Positions 1 to 9,122 are shown, numbered from the stretch's first letter. The stretch is DNA of 64,000 bases from Idiomarina tyrosinivorans (GCF_003987475.1 NZ_PIQH01000001.1:1-64000); one strand, 5' to 3'. Notes: generated by a model from the sequence alone, not told the origin. Translations and numbers: made by a program.

Positions 1-34
1 TGAATCGCGTAGCGCGCGGCTGAGAGACATAAAA

Positions 35-67
35 AAACTCCAGTGACAGTTACTATCACTGGAGTTT
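35..67 (-). terminator. Rho-independent terminator, stronger on the minus strand
   Basis: Two perfectly complementary 12-base arms (35-46 and 56-67) enclose a 9-base loop. On the minus strand the hairpin is followed by seven Ts, whereas on the plus strand only three Ts follow, all within the stem. It therefore looks best suited to stop minus-strand transcription, although no minus-strand gene is visible between it and tyrR. It may also serve a plus-strand gene ending before the window. The rest of 68-230 holds no gene that I can support. Confidence 0.6.
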
Positions 68-230
68 GACAGCTCCACTTGATCGGTCAATGGATCGCTA
101 AATTATTTCTTAACTGATCAGCATTGCGCTATAGCAGCGGGCTTTTTTGTAAGGTGAGTCTGCTCGCGCTGAATAGCCAAGAATCTGCGCTTACTTGAGC
201 AGAAATGGCTATTCAAGTGGGGCGAAAACC

Positions 231-248
231 TGTATTATTTAGTTTACA
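231..248. promoter_or_regulatory. TyrR-box-like operator before tyrR
   Basis: TGTATTATTTAGTTTACA matches the TyrR box consensus TGTAAA-N6-TTTACA at 10 of 12 defined positions. It ends 23 bases before the tyrR start codon, a position that suits autorepression. The consensus is established for E. coli TyrR; binding here is inferred. Confidence 0.6.
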
Positions 249-271
249 TATTCATTTGTTTTGAGTGGGAC

Positions 272-1855
272 ATGCGTCTAGAGATCACCTGTGAAGATCG
301 CCTGGGGCTATGTCAGGATGTACTACAAATTCTGCGAGCTCATGAAATTGACCTACGTGGCATAGAGGTCGATACCAAAGGCAAGATTTACTTAAACTTC
401 CCCGAGTTAGCGTTTGAAGATTTTCGCCATTTAATGCCCGAAATTCGCCGTATCCCCAACGTACAAGACGTCAAAACCGTCCCTTATTTACCCTCTGAAC
501 GTGAACACTTTGAATTTAACTTGCTGTTATCGACCTTGCCCGACCCGGTGTTGTCTGTCGATAGCAAAGGGCGTATCGATATCATTAACGACGCCGCCAA
601 AGATCTGCTGACCGGCAAACAAGAAAATATCCAAGGTGAACAGGTTAGCCAATACGTAAACGGCTTCTCCATCGCGCGTTGGTTAGAAAAGTCACCGACC
701 GATCCAGTGGTTGAACAAGTGAGCATTGGTAGCAGCCAATATTACGCAACGCTGTTGCCGATTTGGGTGAACGACGACACCGGTAAAGATGCGTTCGCCG
801 GTGCGGTACTAACCTGTCAGTCGGAACCCGTGACCGAGCAGTGGCAGCGTGGGGAAAACTTTGACGCCTTTAACCATCTGATTTGCGATCACCCCAGCAT
901 GCGTAACCTGCTAAAAGACGCAGCACGGATGGCGGAGCTCGATGCCGCCTTGTTAATCGAAGGTGAAACGGGCGTCGGTAAAGAGTTGCTTGCTCGTGCC
1001 TGCCATTTTGCCAGCGCGCGCCATGATTCACCGTTACTGGCGATCAACTGTGCCGCGTTACCCGATAACGTGGCAGAGAGCGAATTATTCGGCCATGCTG
1101 CTGGCAGTTTGACGCATCACAGTGAAGCAAAGAAAGGCATTCTCGAGCAAGCTGAGGGTGGCACCGTTCTACTCGACTCTGTAGGCGAAATGTCGATTGG
1201 CCTACAAGCCAAGTTATTGCGCTTTTTAGAAGACGGAATGTTTCGTCGTATTGGTGAAGAACGTGAAGTCAGCGTTGATGTGCGAATCATCTGTACAGCG
1301 CAAGGCAGCCTTTACGAGCAAGTCGAGCAGGGGCGTTTTCGCGAAGATTTATACTACCGCTTAAATGTATTGGCACTGGCTATTCCGCCGTTACGAGAGC
1401 GCAAGAGTGACATTATTTTACTGGCCGAACATTTTGTTGCGGAAGCCTGCAAGAAACTCGGGCGTAGTCAGGTTACGTTGACTCGGAGTGCCAAAGACAC
1501 GATCAAACGTTATCAATGGCCGGGTAATGTGCGGCAATTAGAAAACACACTGTTCCGCTCTATTTCGATGCTTGAGGGTGACCGCTTAGAAGCGGCGCAT
1601 CTGCGCCTGCCAGAATTGCCCAGCGAAGAAGATAAACTGGCGGTCGACTTAGAAGATGGCACCTTAGATGAGGCGGTCCGCAAGTTTGAGAGTACCATTT
1701 TACGACGTTTGTACCCCAGCTATCCCAGTACTCGTCAATTGGCGCGAAAATTAGGGTTATCGCATACTGCGGTCGCCAATAAACTGCGTGAGTACGGTAT
1801 TGGCAAACAACGGCAGCGCAATAAGCGTAAACCTGAGCAGACAAAAAGCACCTAA
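272..1855 (+). CDS. tyrR: TyrR/PhhR-type transcriptional regulator of aromatic amino acid metabolism
   Basis: The protein has the TyrR layout: an N-terminal ACT domain (about 1-75), a PAS domain (about 78-190), an AAA+ domain (about 205-430) and a C-terminal Fis-type helix-turn-helix ending near residue 517. Walker A is GETGVGKE at 231-238. The GAFTGA loop needed to contact sigma-54 is replaced by GSLTHH, as expected for TyrR, which acts with sigma-70. Walker B reads LLDS (D302, S303), so the usual catalytic Glu is Ser. The 527-residue length is close to E. coli TyrR. The gene sits directly before a tyrosine degradation operon and has TyrR-box-like sites on both sides. It most likely senses aromatic amino acids and controls itself and that operon. 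Confidence 0.93.
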   Translation: MRLEITCEDRLGLCQDVLQILRAHEIDLRGIEVDTKGKIYLNFPELAFEDFRHLMPEIRRIPNVQDVKTVPYLPSEREHFEFNLLLSTLPDPVLSVDSKGRIDIINDAAKDLLTGKQENIQGEQVSQYVNGFSIARWLEKSPTDPVVEQVSIGSSQYYATLLPIWVNDDTGKDAFAGAVLTCQSEPVTEQWQRGENFDAFNHLICDHPSMRNLLKDAARMAELDAALLIEGETGVGKELLARACHFASARHDSPLLAINCAALPDNVAESELFGHAAGSLTHHSEAKKGILEQAEGGTVLLDSVGEMSIGLQAKLLRFLEDGMFRRIGEEREVSVDVRIICTAQGSLYEQVEQGRFREDLYYRLNVLALAIPPLRERKSDIILLAEHFVAEACKKLGRSQVTLTRSAKDTIKRYQWPGNVRQLENTLFRSISMLEGDRLEAAHLRLPELPSEEDKLAVDLEDGTLDEAVRKFESTILRRLYPSYPSTRQLARKLGLSHTAVANKLREYGIGKQRQRNKRKPEQTKST

Positions 1856-1873
1856 TGTAGTGTTTTGTTTACA
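1856..1873. promoter_or_regulatory. TyrR-box-like site directly after the tyrR stop codon
   Basis: TGTAGTGTTTTGTTTACA matches TGTAAA-N6-TTTACA at 10 of 12 defined positions. It starts at the base after the tyrR stop and lies about 205 bases before hppD, upstream of the tyrR terminator. It could be a distal operator for the hppD promoter together with the weaker site at 1918-1935. Function is inferred. Confidence 0.45.
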
Positions 1874-1886
1874 TAAAAATTGATGC

Positions 1887-1915
1887 AAAGGCCGCTAGTT
1901 AGCGGCCTTTGTTTT
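1887..1915 (+). terminator. Terminator after tyrR
   Basis: A perfect 10-base inverted repeat (1887-1896 and 1901-1910) with a 4-base loop is followed by a T-rich run. It separates tyrR from the hppD operon, so hppD needs its own promoter between about 1911 and 2077. Confidence 0.8.
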
Positions 1916-1917
1916 AT

Positions 1918-1935
1918 CGTAGTGAAAATTTTACA
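1918..1935. promoter_or_regulatory. Weak TyrR-box-like site before hppD
   Basis: CGTAGTGAAAATTTTACA keeps the essential G and C of the TyrR box and matches 9 of 12 defined positions. It lies after the tyrR terminator, about 140 bases before hppD, a plausible place for TyrR to act on the degradation operon. Inference only. Confidence 0.4.
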
Positions 1936-2077
1936 GTTGCGATTGCAAGCTAGGCTCTGACTGGATGCGCAAGAAACTAGGCAGTTCAGGCGCTAACGCG
2001 CTAAATTTATAGCGATAACGAAAAACCGCGAGGCCGCAAACTAAGCAGCGGCCCGATGAACACAAGAGGAAAGTAGT

Positions 2078-3151
2078 ATGAGCGAGCAAAATTATAACCC
2101 GTTAAACACCGACGGATTCGAATTTGTTGAATACACCGCGCCTGACCAAGCGGGTATTGATGCATTGAAAGATTTGTTCGATAAGCTGGGCTTTACTGAA
2201 GTTGCCAAGCACAAGAGCAAGCAGGCTTGGTTATTCAAACAGAATGACATTAACTTTGTGATCAACGCTGAACCTCACGGTCAAGCCGCAGAGTTTGCTA
2301 AAGCCCATGGTCCAAGTGTGTGCGGTATGGCATGGCGCGTAGCTGATGCGAAACAGGCATTGCAACATGCGGTAGATAATGGTGCGAAAGCATTCGACGC
2401 CGAACAAGGCGTGGTAGAGACCGCTCCAGCCGTGTATGGCATTGGTGAGAGCGTGTTGTACTTCATCGACAATTACAAAAATCACGATGTCTACAAAGAG
2501 ACCTTCGACTTCTATGAGAACTGGGAAGCGAAGATGAAAGACCACGCTGCGGGTCTGTATGAAATTGACCACCTGACCCACAACGTTTTCCGTGGCAACA
2601 TGGACACTTGGGCAGGCTTTTATGAACGTATCGGTAACTTCCGTGAAATCCGCTACTTCGACATCGAAGGTAAACTGACAGGCCTATTGAGCCGCGCAAT
2701 GACCGCGCCTTGTGGCAAAATTCGCATTCCAATCAACGAATCCCACGACGATAAGTCACAAATCGAGGAATACCTGCGCGAATACAACGGCGAGGGTATC
2801 CAGCATATCGCCCTAACTAGCGATAACATCTACAAAACCGTGAAAGACTTGCGTTCAATCGGTATGGAGTTCATGGACACGCCAGAAACTTACTACGAGA
2901 AAATCGATGAGCGTGTGGAAGGCCACCAAGAAGATGTCGCGGCATTGCGTGAACAACGCATTCTGATTGACGGCGCGCCAATGAAAGATGGCATCTTGCT
3001 GCAAATCTTCACCCAAACGGTGATTGGTCCGGTGTTCTTTGAGATCATTCAGCGTAAAGGCAATGAAGGCTTTGGTGAAGGTAACTTTAAAGCCTTGTTT
3101 GAGTCGATTGAAGAAGATCAAATCCGTCGTGGAGTGTTAAGCGATGCGTAA
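2078..3151 (+). CDS. hppD: 4-hydroxyphenylpyruvate dioxygenase
   Basis: Converts 4-hydroxyphenylpyruvate to homogentisate, the first committed step of tyrosine breakdown, in the cytosol. The vicinal-oxygen-chelate fold is present twice. The predicted iron ligands are H165 (IDHLTHN), H243 (IQHIALT) and E322 (FFEIIQR), followed by the conserved C-terminal segment GFGEGNFKALFESIEEDQ. At 357 residues it has the normal bacterial length. The ATG start follows an AGAGGAAAG ribosome-binding site. The last 8 bases overlap hmgA, so the two genes are probably translationally coupled. Confidence 0.96.
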   Translation: MSEQNYNPLNTDGFEFVEYTAPDQAGIDALKDLFDKLGFTEVAKHKSKQAWLFKQNDINFVINAEPHGQAAEFAKAHGPSVCGMAWRVADAKQALQHAVDNGAKAFDAEQGVVETAPAVYGIGESVLYFIDNYKNHDVYKETFDFYENWEAKMKDHAAGLYEIDHLTHNVFRGNMDTWAGFYERIGNFREIRYFDIEGKLTGLLSRAMTAPCGKIRIPINESHDDKSQIEEYLREYNGEGIQHIALTSDNIYKTVKDLRSIGMEFMDTPETYYEKIDERVEGHQEDVAALREQRILIDGAPMKDGILLQIFTQTVIGPVFFEIIQRKGNEGFGEGNFKALFESIEEDQIRRGVLSDA

Positions 3152-4277
3152 ATGGATCAGCTTTCCGAAACAGGTTGGGTCTGCCTCACGGCAGGCTCAC
3201 GCCGACTTTCCGGAGCAAGCGATCTATGAACGTGAAGCGGGCCGTAGTGGTTTTTTCGGGCCCGCTACTCACTTCCATCATCAGCATGCTCCTACCGGTT
3301 GGAGCGAGTGGGAAGGGGAGTTGCGCCCACGCGCCTTCGACTTTAACCAGTTAATGGCGATCGATCTGGCTAGCCCTTGGGCGGTGCCATTGTTATTGCA
3401 CAATGCACACTGCAAATTCCGCTTGTGGCACTGCAAAGAAAACATGTCCGCTTTAGTGCGCAATGCCGACGGTGATGATTTACTGTTTGTGCATGAGGGC
3501 AGTGGTCATTTGTACTGTGATTACGGGCATATTGCATTAACCAAAGGCGATTACTTCGTTATTCCACGCTCTACCATGTGGCGTTTAGAGCCTAATGGCA
3601 CCATGGAATTGCTAATGATCGAGGCCACCAATGGTTCTTACCGATTGCCAGAAAAAGGCTTAGTAGGTAACCACGCGATTTTTGATCCCGCGGTGCTCGA
3701 TACCCCAGAAATCGACGATGAATTCAAAGCGCAGTACAGCGAAGAGCAGTGGCAAGTGCAGGTTAAACGGCATGATACCGTTTCAACCATCACTTACCCA
3801 TACAATCCGCTCGACGCGATTGGCTGGCATGGCGATTTAGCACCAGTGCGGTTGAATTGGCGAGACATCCGGCCGTTGATGAGCCACCGCTATCACTTAC
3901 CACCATCGGCGCACACCACTTTTGTGGCAGAGCGCTTTGTGGTTTGTACCTTTGTGCCGCGTCCCATCGAATCTGACCCAGGCGCACTCAAAGTGCCGTT
4001 TTACCACAACAACGACGATTACGATGAAGTGCTGTTTTATCACGAAGGCGATTTCTTTAGCCGTGATAATATTGACCGTGGCATGGTAACCTTCCATCCG
4101 GCTGGATTTACCCATGGTCCGCACCCGAAAGCGTTTAAAGCAGGGCGTGAGCATAAAAAGACATTCACTGACGAAGTGGCGGTTATGTTAGATACCCGCG
4201 ACGCACTGACGATGGGCGAAGCGGCATTAGCCGTGGAAAACCCAGATTACGTCTACAGTTGGCAGGAGAAAAAATAG
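3144..4277 (+). CDS. hmgA: Homogentisate 1,2-dioxygenase
   Basis: Opens the homogentisate ring to give maleylacetoacetate. This is the shorter bacterial form (377 residues against about 430-445 for the classical enzyme). The cupin core holds likely iron ligands H288 and E295 (YHNNDDYDE) and H324 (FTHGPHP). A one-residue difference in the H-to-E spacing relative to the human enzyme makes the exact Glu assignment uncertain. The start overlaps the end of hppD and fah follows after 3 bases. Operon position between hppD and fah strongly supports the call. Confidence 0.93.
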   Translation: MRKWISFPKQVGSASRQAHADFPEQAIYEREAGRSGFFGPATHFHHQHAPTGWSEWEGELRPRAFDFNQLMAIDLASPWAVPLLLHNAHCKFRLWHCKENMSALVRNADGDDLLFVHEGSGHLYCDYGHIALTKGDYFVIPRSTMWRLEPNGTMELLMIEATNGSYRLPEKGLVGNHAIFDPAVLDTPEIDDEFKAQYSEEQWQVQVKRHDTVSTITYPYNPLDAIGWHGDLAPVRLNWRDIRPLMSHRYHLPPSAHTTFVAERFVVCTFVPRPIESDPGALKVPFYHNNDDYDEVLFYHEGDFFSRDNIDRGMVTFHPAGFTHGPHPKAFKAGREHKKTFTDEVAVMLDTRDALTMGEAALAVENPDYVYSWQEKK

Positions 4278-4280
4278 CTT

Positions 4281-5306
4281 ATGAAATTGGCGACTTATAG
4301 AAATGGAACACGTGACGGCCAGTTAATGGTAGTCAGTCGCGATTTACGCAAAGCCGTTGCTGTACCAGCAATTGCCTCGTGCATGCAGGAAGTGTTGGAC
4401 GACTGGGATGGCTGTGCACCACAGCTTGAAAAAGTCTACAACCAATTAAATGACGGTGCGGTTAACGATGCCGTAGCGTTCGACGAAACCCTGTGTGAAT
4501 CGCCGTTACCACGCGCTTACCAATGGGCTGACGGCAGCGCTTACGTGAACCACGTAGAGCTAGTTCGCAAGGCTCGTGGTGCCGAAATGCCGCCAAGTTT
4601 CTGGGAAGACCCGTTGATGTACCAAGGTGGATCGGACGACTTTTTAGGGCCGCGCGACGACATTGAAATGGGCAGCACCGACTGGGGCATCGACTTTGAG
4701 GGCGAAATTGCCGTTATTACCGATGATGTACCTATGGGCATTGATGCTAAATCGGCGGGTCAACACATTCGTTTGTTGATGTTGGTGAACGACGTTTCTC
4801 TGCGCGGTTTAATCCCAGGAGAATTGGGCAAAGGCTTTGGCTTTTTCCAGTCTAAGCCGTCTTCAGCATTTTCTCCGGTTGCGGTAACACCGGACGAGCT
4901 AGGTGCCGCATGGCAAGACAACAAAGTACATCTGCCACTGTTGTCAGAATACAACAATAAAGCCTTTGGTAAACCAAACGCGGGTGAAGACATGACCTTT
5001 GACTTTGGTCAGTTAGTTGCTCACGCGGCCAAAACTCGCCATTTAGGTGCGGGCGCTATTATTGGCTCAGGCACGGTGTCGAATAAACAGGGCACCGAAC
5101 ACGGTACGTCGATTGCGGAAGGTGGCGTGGGCTATAGCTGTATCGCGGAAGTGCGTATGATCGAAACGATTCGCGATGGCAAGCCGACCACCCAATTTAT
5201 GCAATTTGGCGATCGTATTCGGATTGAAATGAAAGATGCCGATGGTCAATCGATTTTTGGAGCGATTGACCAAAGCGTAGTCAAATACGACGGTCCACAG
5301 TCATGA
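4281..5306 (+). CDS. Fumarylacetoacetate hydrolase family protein
   Basis: Probably fumarylacetoacetase, which splits fumarylacetoacetate to fumarate and acetoacetate, the last step of the pathway. The 341-residue protein has the FAH domain with the acidic metal-binding segment DFEGEIAVI and later conserved parts (LMLVNDVSLR, IIGSGTVSN). It begins 3 bases after hmgA, and its stop overlaps the maiA start by 4 bases (ATGA). The FAH superfamily has other activities, but membership of a complete hppD-hmgA-maiA operon makes this one very likely. Confidence 0.92.
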   Translation: MKLATYRNGTRDGQLMVVSRDLRKAVAVPAIASCMQEVLDDWDGCAPQLEKVYNQLNDGAVNDAVAFDETLCESPLPRAYQWADGSAYVNHVELVRKARGAEMPPSFWEDPLMYQGGSDDFLGPRDDIEMGSTDWGIDFEGEIAVITDDVPMGIDAKSAGQHIRLLMLVNDVSLRGLIPGELGKGFGFFQSKPSSAFSPVAVTPDELGAAWQDNKVHLPLLSEYNNKAFGKPNAGEDMTFDFGQLVAHAAKTRHLGAGAIIGSGTVSNKQGTEHGTSIAEGGVGYSCIAEVRMIETIRDGKPTTQFMQFGDRIRIEMKDADGQSIFGAIDQSVVKYDGPQS

Positions 5307-5944
5307 AGCTATATGGATACTGGCGCTCCAGCGCCAGTTATCGGACGCGTATCGCGCTTAATCTCAAAGGATTAGGTTACGATTACGAGCCGGTACATCT
5401 GGTTAAAGATGGTGGGCAGCAAAAGCAGCCTGCTTATCAGCAACTAAACCCGGCACAGCTGGTTCCAACCTTGGTCGACGGCGACGTGGTATTAAACCAA
5501 TCGCTGGCGATCATTGAATACCTAAACGAGGAATACCCTGATCCAGCGTTGCTGCCAACTGCGGCGAAAGACAAAGCCCTAGTTCGCGCGATGGCGTACG
5601 ATGTCGCTTGTGAGCTACAGCCGCTGACGAATCTACGGGTGTTGCAGTATTTAACCGGACCACTGGGGTTAGCGGAAGAGCAGAAAATCGCGTGGGTAAA
5701 AAACTGGTTTGCGACCTGTTTTAGCGGTTTAGAAAAGCGTTTACAGAAGCATTCCGGTGAATATTGCTTTGGCGATGCAGTGACGTTGGCCGATGTCTGC
5801 TTAGTGCCACAGATGTATAACGCCGAGCGTTTTCAGGTGGATTTGTCAGACTATCCATTAATTGCGACCATTAGTCAGCGCTTGAAAGCTTTGCCGGCCT
5901 TTGCCGAGGCGGCACCAGAACGCCAGCCAGACGCGCAAATCTAA
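5303..5944 (+). CDS. maiA: Maleylacetoacetate isomerase (zeta-class glutathione transferase)
   Basis: Isomerises maleylacetoacetate to fumarylacetoacetate with glutathione as cofactor. The N-terminal thioredoxin-like domain starts MKLYGYWRSSASYRTRIAL, with the SS-x-x-x-R active-site segment typical of the zeta class (Ala where many have Cys). The all-helical C-terminal domain carries the FGDAVTLADVCLVPQ motif. Length of 213 residues is normal. It is the last gene of the operon and a terminator follows at once. Confidence 0.95.
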   Translation: MKLYGYWRSSASYRTRIALNLKGLGYDYEPVHLVKDGGQQKQPAYQQLNPAQLVPTLVDGDVVLNQSLAIIEYLNEEYPDPALLPTAAKDKALVRAMAYDVACELQPLTNLRVLQYLTGPLGLAEEQKIAWVKNWFATCFSGLEKRLQKHSGEYCFGDAVTLADVCLVPQMYNAERFQVDLSDYPLIATISQRLKALPAFAEAAPERQPDAQI

Positions 5945-5962
5945 TTAAGTCGTTGGAATTAG

Positions 5963-6006
5963 ACCGCTCGTCGTGTTGTGACTCGCAACCACGAGCGGTT
6001 TTTGTT
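5963..6006 (+). terminator. Terminator of the tyrosine degradation operon
   Basis: Arms ACCGCTCGT (5963-5971) and ACGAGCGGT (5991-5999) pair over 9 bases and are followed by a T-rich run. It ends the hppD-hmgA-fah-maiA transcript before the independent S9 peptidase gene. Confidence 0.8.
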
Positions 6007-6047
6007 TTAATGCGGATAGCATAACAACCGAATGAAGGATTATCCGC

Positions 6048-8540
6048 ATGATCAAATCACGCCTTGTGGTTGCTGTAAGCTTAGCGCTGCTTACCGGGGC
6101 TTGTGCTTCAACCTCGACCAGCACAGCGTTGGAAAACCAGCCGCAAAACACGCCGAAACCTGCCACTGTGCAGACCGAAGCGCTAGCCTCAGCGACCGGT
6201 ACTGCTGACCTAACCATTGAACAAATCATGGCTGACCAAGATTGGATTGGTCGGGAACCGCAGTCGGCGTTTTGGAGCCCTGATGGCAAAGACATCCTGT
6301 TCTACCAAAAGCAACAAGGCAGTGAGTTACGCGATCTGTATCGTATCGCTAATGCCAGCGGCGCGGCAGTAAAAGTCCCACTGAGCGAGTGGCACCAATA
6401 TGCTTATGACGACATTGTACGCAATCGTGCAGCGGGGTGGGTAGCGTACACTTTCGAGGGCAACATTCTTGTGCTTGATAACGCCGGCCAACTGAAGCAG
6501 TTGACGCGTGACGATGAACGCCAGTATCAGTTAGCCTTGCTGGCTGATGGTCGCTTAGCTTACCGTGAGGGTGACGCCTTATTCGCGATGGATGTCACCA
6601 CAGGCAGCCGTCAGCAGCTATTAAGTGTAAAAATGGCGGATCAGCCAAAAGCCAATAAAGCCCCAGACGACTATATTGCCGAAGAGCAACAAAAGCTCAT
6701 TCAATTTATTCAAAAGCAGCGTCGCGATAGGGCTGAACGGTTTGAACGCGAGCAACAACTGCGGCAACAGAACGCGTCGATGACGGCAGCTCCATTCTAT
6801 TTGGGTGATAATCAAGAGTTGGTCGCGCTGAGTTTATCGCCAAATGCAAAATATGCGCTAGCAGTAATTAGCGAACCTACCAGTTGGCGCGATGATGGCG
6901 ACATCATGCCAAACTATGTGGCAGAAGATGGTCGCATTGAAATTGAGCACGTGCGTCGTCGCGTTGCAGATGCTAAACCGGTGAATCAGCAATTGGTATT
7001 GCTAGACCTTACTACGCATCAACAGACCCCGTTAACCTACAATACGCTTCCAGGCTGGAACGAAGATGTATTGGCGGCAGTCAAACGCGAAAACGCCAAA
7101 GCGCAAGGTGAGAGTTACCAGAGCCATAAAGCGCCGCGCGCTATCCAGTTAATGCAAGACTGGTATTGGGACCAAAGTGCAATTCAATGGACTGCAGATG
7201 GTAACCAGGTTGCAGTGATGCTGGAAGCTTGGGACAACAAAGACCGATGGATCGCCACGGTAGACTTTGCCGGCAAGCGCTTAGATTCGCAGCACCGCCT
7301 GCATGACGATGCGTGGATCAATTACGATCACAATCAGTTTGGTTGGTTACCCAACAGCAAAACGCTGTGGTTCCAGTCCGAGCAAGACGGCTATTCGCAC
7401 CTGTATACTAAGGCCATTGGCGGTGACAGCAAGCAACTCACCAAGGGCTCGTTTGTGGTGGAAAACGCGACCTTGTCAAACGATGGCAACACGCTGTATT
7501 TCAAAGCCAATAAGCCGCACCCCGGTAACTACGAGATTTATTCGGTAGCTACCAATGGCGAGAGCGGGATCAAGGCAATTACCGATTTAGGCGGCTTTAA
7601 CGATTTCCAGCTCAGCCCGGATAATCAGCGGCTCATTATCACCCATTCTGCCGCACTTCAGCCGCCTGAGCTATACAGTAAGGCGCTGAGCGATAGCGGC
7701 AAAGCCAAGCGCTTGACCCATACGGTATCGGAAAAATTTGAGAGTATTGACTGGACTGCGCCAAGTATTGTTGCAGTACCCTCTAGCCACGTTGATCGAC
7801 CCATCTATTCACGCGTGTACTTCCCGAAAGATTTTGACCCCAACCGTGCACAGCAGTATCCAGCGGTGGTCTTTATTCACGGCGCGGGCTATCTGCAAAA
7901 TGCCCATATGGGTTGGTCGTTGTACCAGCGTGAATTCATGTTCCACAGCTTTTTGAATAAACACGGCTATGTAGTTTTAGACCTCGATTATCGCGGTTCT
8001 AAAGGTTATGGTCGCGATTGGCGCACAGCTATTTATCGGCAAATGGGCACGCCAGAAGTTGAAGATTTGGTCGATGTAGTCGATTGGTTGGGCGACAACG
8101 CGCATGTTGACACGCAACGTGTTGGCACCTACGGCGGCTCATACGGTGGTTTCCTGACGTTTATGGCGTTATTTAAAAAGCCAGGCCTATTCCAAGCGGG
8201 TTCAGCGTTACGTCCGGTAACGGACTGGGCGCACTACAATACAGGCTATACCGCGAACATCCTTAATTTGCCGCAGAACGACCCGATTGCTTACCGTCGC
8301 TCATCACCCATTTACTTTGCCGATGGTTTGCAAGATGCGTTGTTGATCAACTCGCCGATGGTGGATGACAACGTGTTCTTCGAAGATGGTGTGCGTTTGG
8401 TTCAACGCTTGATTGAGTTGGAAAAACAAGATTGGGAAACGGCGATTTATCCTGTCGAGCCACATGGTTTCCGCCAACCGTCGAGCTGGCTTAACGAGTA
8501 TCGCCGTATCTTTAAATTATTTGAAGAAAACCTTAAATAA
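6048..8540 (+). CDS. S9 family prolyl oligopeptidase (dipeptidyl-peptidase IV-like), predicted lipoprotein
   Basis: A large exported serine peptidase of 830 residues. The N-terminus is a lipoprotein signal with lipobox LTGAC, so it is probably anchored in the periplasm or outer membrane. A beta-propeller (about 60-560) precedes the alpha/beta-hydrolase domain. The nucleophile is S698 in GGSYGG, the acid is D774 or D773 (MVDDNVF), and the base is H806 (EPHGF). It likely trims dipeptides from proline-containing peptides, in line with growth on protein. The gene is single, with convergent rrtA-like gene downstream separated by no bases. Confidence 0.9.
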   Translation: MIKSRLVVAVSLALLTGACASTSTSTALENQPQNTPKPATVQTEALASATGTADLTIEQIMADQDWIGREPQSAFWSPDGKDILFYQKQQGSELRDLYRIANASGAAVKVPLSEWHQYAYDDIVRNRAAGWVAYTFEGNILVLDNAGQLKQLTRDDERQYQLALLADGRLAYREGDALFAMDVTTGSRQQLLSVKMADQPKANKAPDDYIAEEQQKLIQFIQKQRRDRAERFEREQQLRQQNASMTAAPFYLGDNQELVALSLSPNAKYALAVISEPTSWRDDGDIMPNYVAEDGRIEIEHVRRRVADAKPVNQQLVLLDLTTHQQTPLTYNTLPGWNEDVLAAVKRENAKAQGESYQSHKAPRAIQLMQDWYWDQSAIQWTADGNQVAVMLEAWDNKDRWIATVDFAGKRLDSQHRLHDDAWINYDHNQFGWLPNSKTLWFQSEQDGYSHLYTKAIGGDSKQLTKGSFVVENATLSNDGNTLYFKANKPHPGNYEIYSVATNGESGIKAITDLGGFNDFQLSPDNQRLIITHSAALQPPELYSKALSDSGKAKRLTHTVSEKFESIDWTAPSIVAVPSSHVDRPIYSRVYFPKDFDPNRAQQYPAVVFIHGAGYLQNAHMGWSLYQREFMFHSFLNKHGYVVLDLDYRGSKGYGRDWRTAIYRQMGTPEVEDLVDVVDWLGDNAHVDTQRVGTYGGSYGGFLTFMALFKKPGLFQAGSALRPVTDWAHYNTGYTANILNLPQNDPIAYRRSSPIYFADGLQDALLINSPMVDDNVFFEDGVRLVQRLIELEKQDWETAIYPVEPHGFRQPSSWLNEYRRIFKLFEENLK

Positions 8541-9122
8541 TCATTGTTGGCCAAATGCAGAGCGCAGGGTGCGCTTGCCAATAACGTAATAGGCTAGACC
8601 GGCAAGTAAACCTGCGCCATGCAACCAGCCCACTTTGTCGCCGACAAAGTGGCTGGGTTGCCAGCCTAGAATTTCTGCCAACACTTTTACGCAAATCACC
8701 GTAATGGCTGCTATCGCTATCCATCTGCGGTCGTCCGCTAAACGTAATACGCTGCAAATAAATAACCCATGCAATACCGCCGAGAGGCCGACAAAGCTAA
8801 TTACCGAACCAGAAATCCAAGCCAAGCCCCAAACAATTAAGCCACTAATCGCTGAAATAATGATCAGGCCGTTGATGAGATCGCGAGCGCTCCAGTAGTC
8901 CATGGTCAGTAACACCAGCAAGCACAGTGCGGCACTGTTCATGGCAACGTGGCTCCATGAGAGGTGTACCCAGGGGGTAGTGATAAGGCTCCACACCTTA
9001 AAGCGGGCAGGGTCAGAATAAAACACCAAGACATCCTGCCATTGGTCTTGTTGTTGTAACCAAAATGCCAGAACGACTAATCCAGCCAGTAAAGCAATTA
9101 ATGCAATGCGCGACCTTGTCAT
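8541..9122 (-). CDS. rrtA: Rhombosortase-type rhomboid intramembrane protease
   Basis: A 193-residue polytopic membrane protein with rhomboid signatures: HLSWSHVAMN (H53, H58, N62), the nucleophile S114 in GLSAVLHG, and the catalytic H168 in GWLHGAGLLAG. The GLSxxLHG form and small size fit the rhombosortase subfamily, which processes proteins carrying a C-terminal GlyGly-CTERM tail. The gene is convergent with the S9 peptidase and divergent from ggt. No protein ending in a clear GlyGly-CTERM segment is visible in this window, so substrates would be elsewhere. A generic rhomboid protease is the alternative. Confidence 0.8.
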   Translation of the reverse strand: MTRSRIALIALLAGLVVLAFWLQQQDQWQDVLVFYSDPARFKVWSLITTPWVHLSWSHVAMNSAALCLLVLLTMDYWSARDLINGLIIISAISGLIVWGLAWISGSVISFVGLSAVLHGLFICSVLRLADDRRWIAIAAITVICVKVLAEILGWQPSHFVGDKVGWLHGAGLLAGLAYYVIGKRTLRSAFGQQ

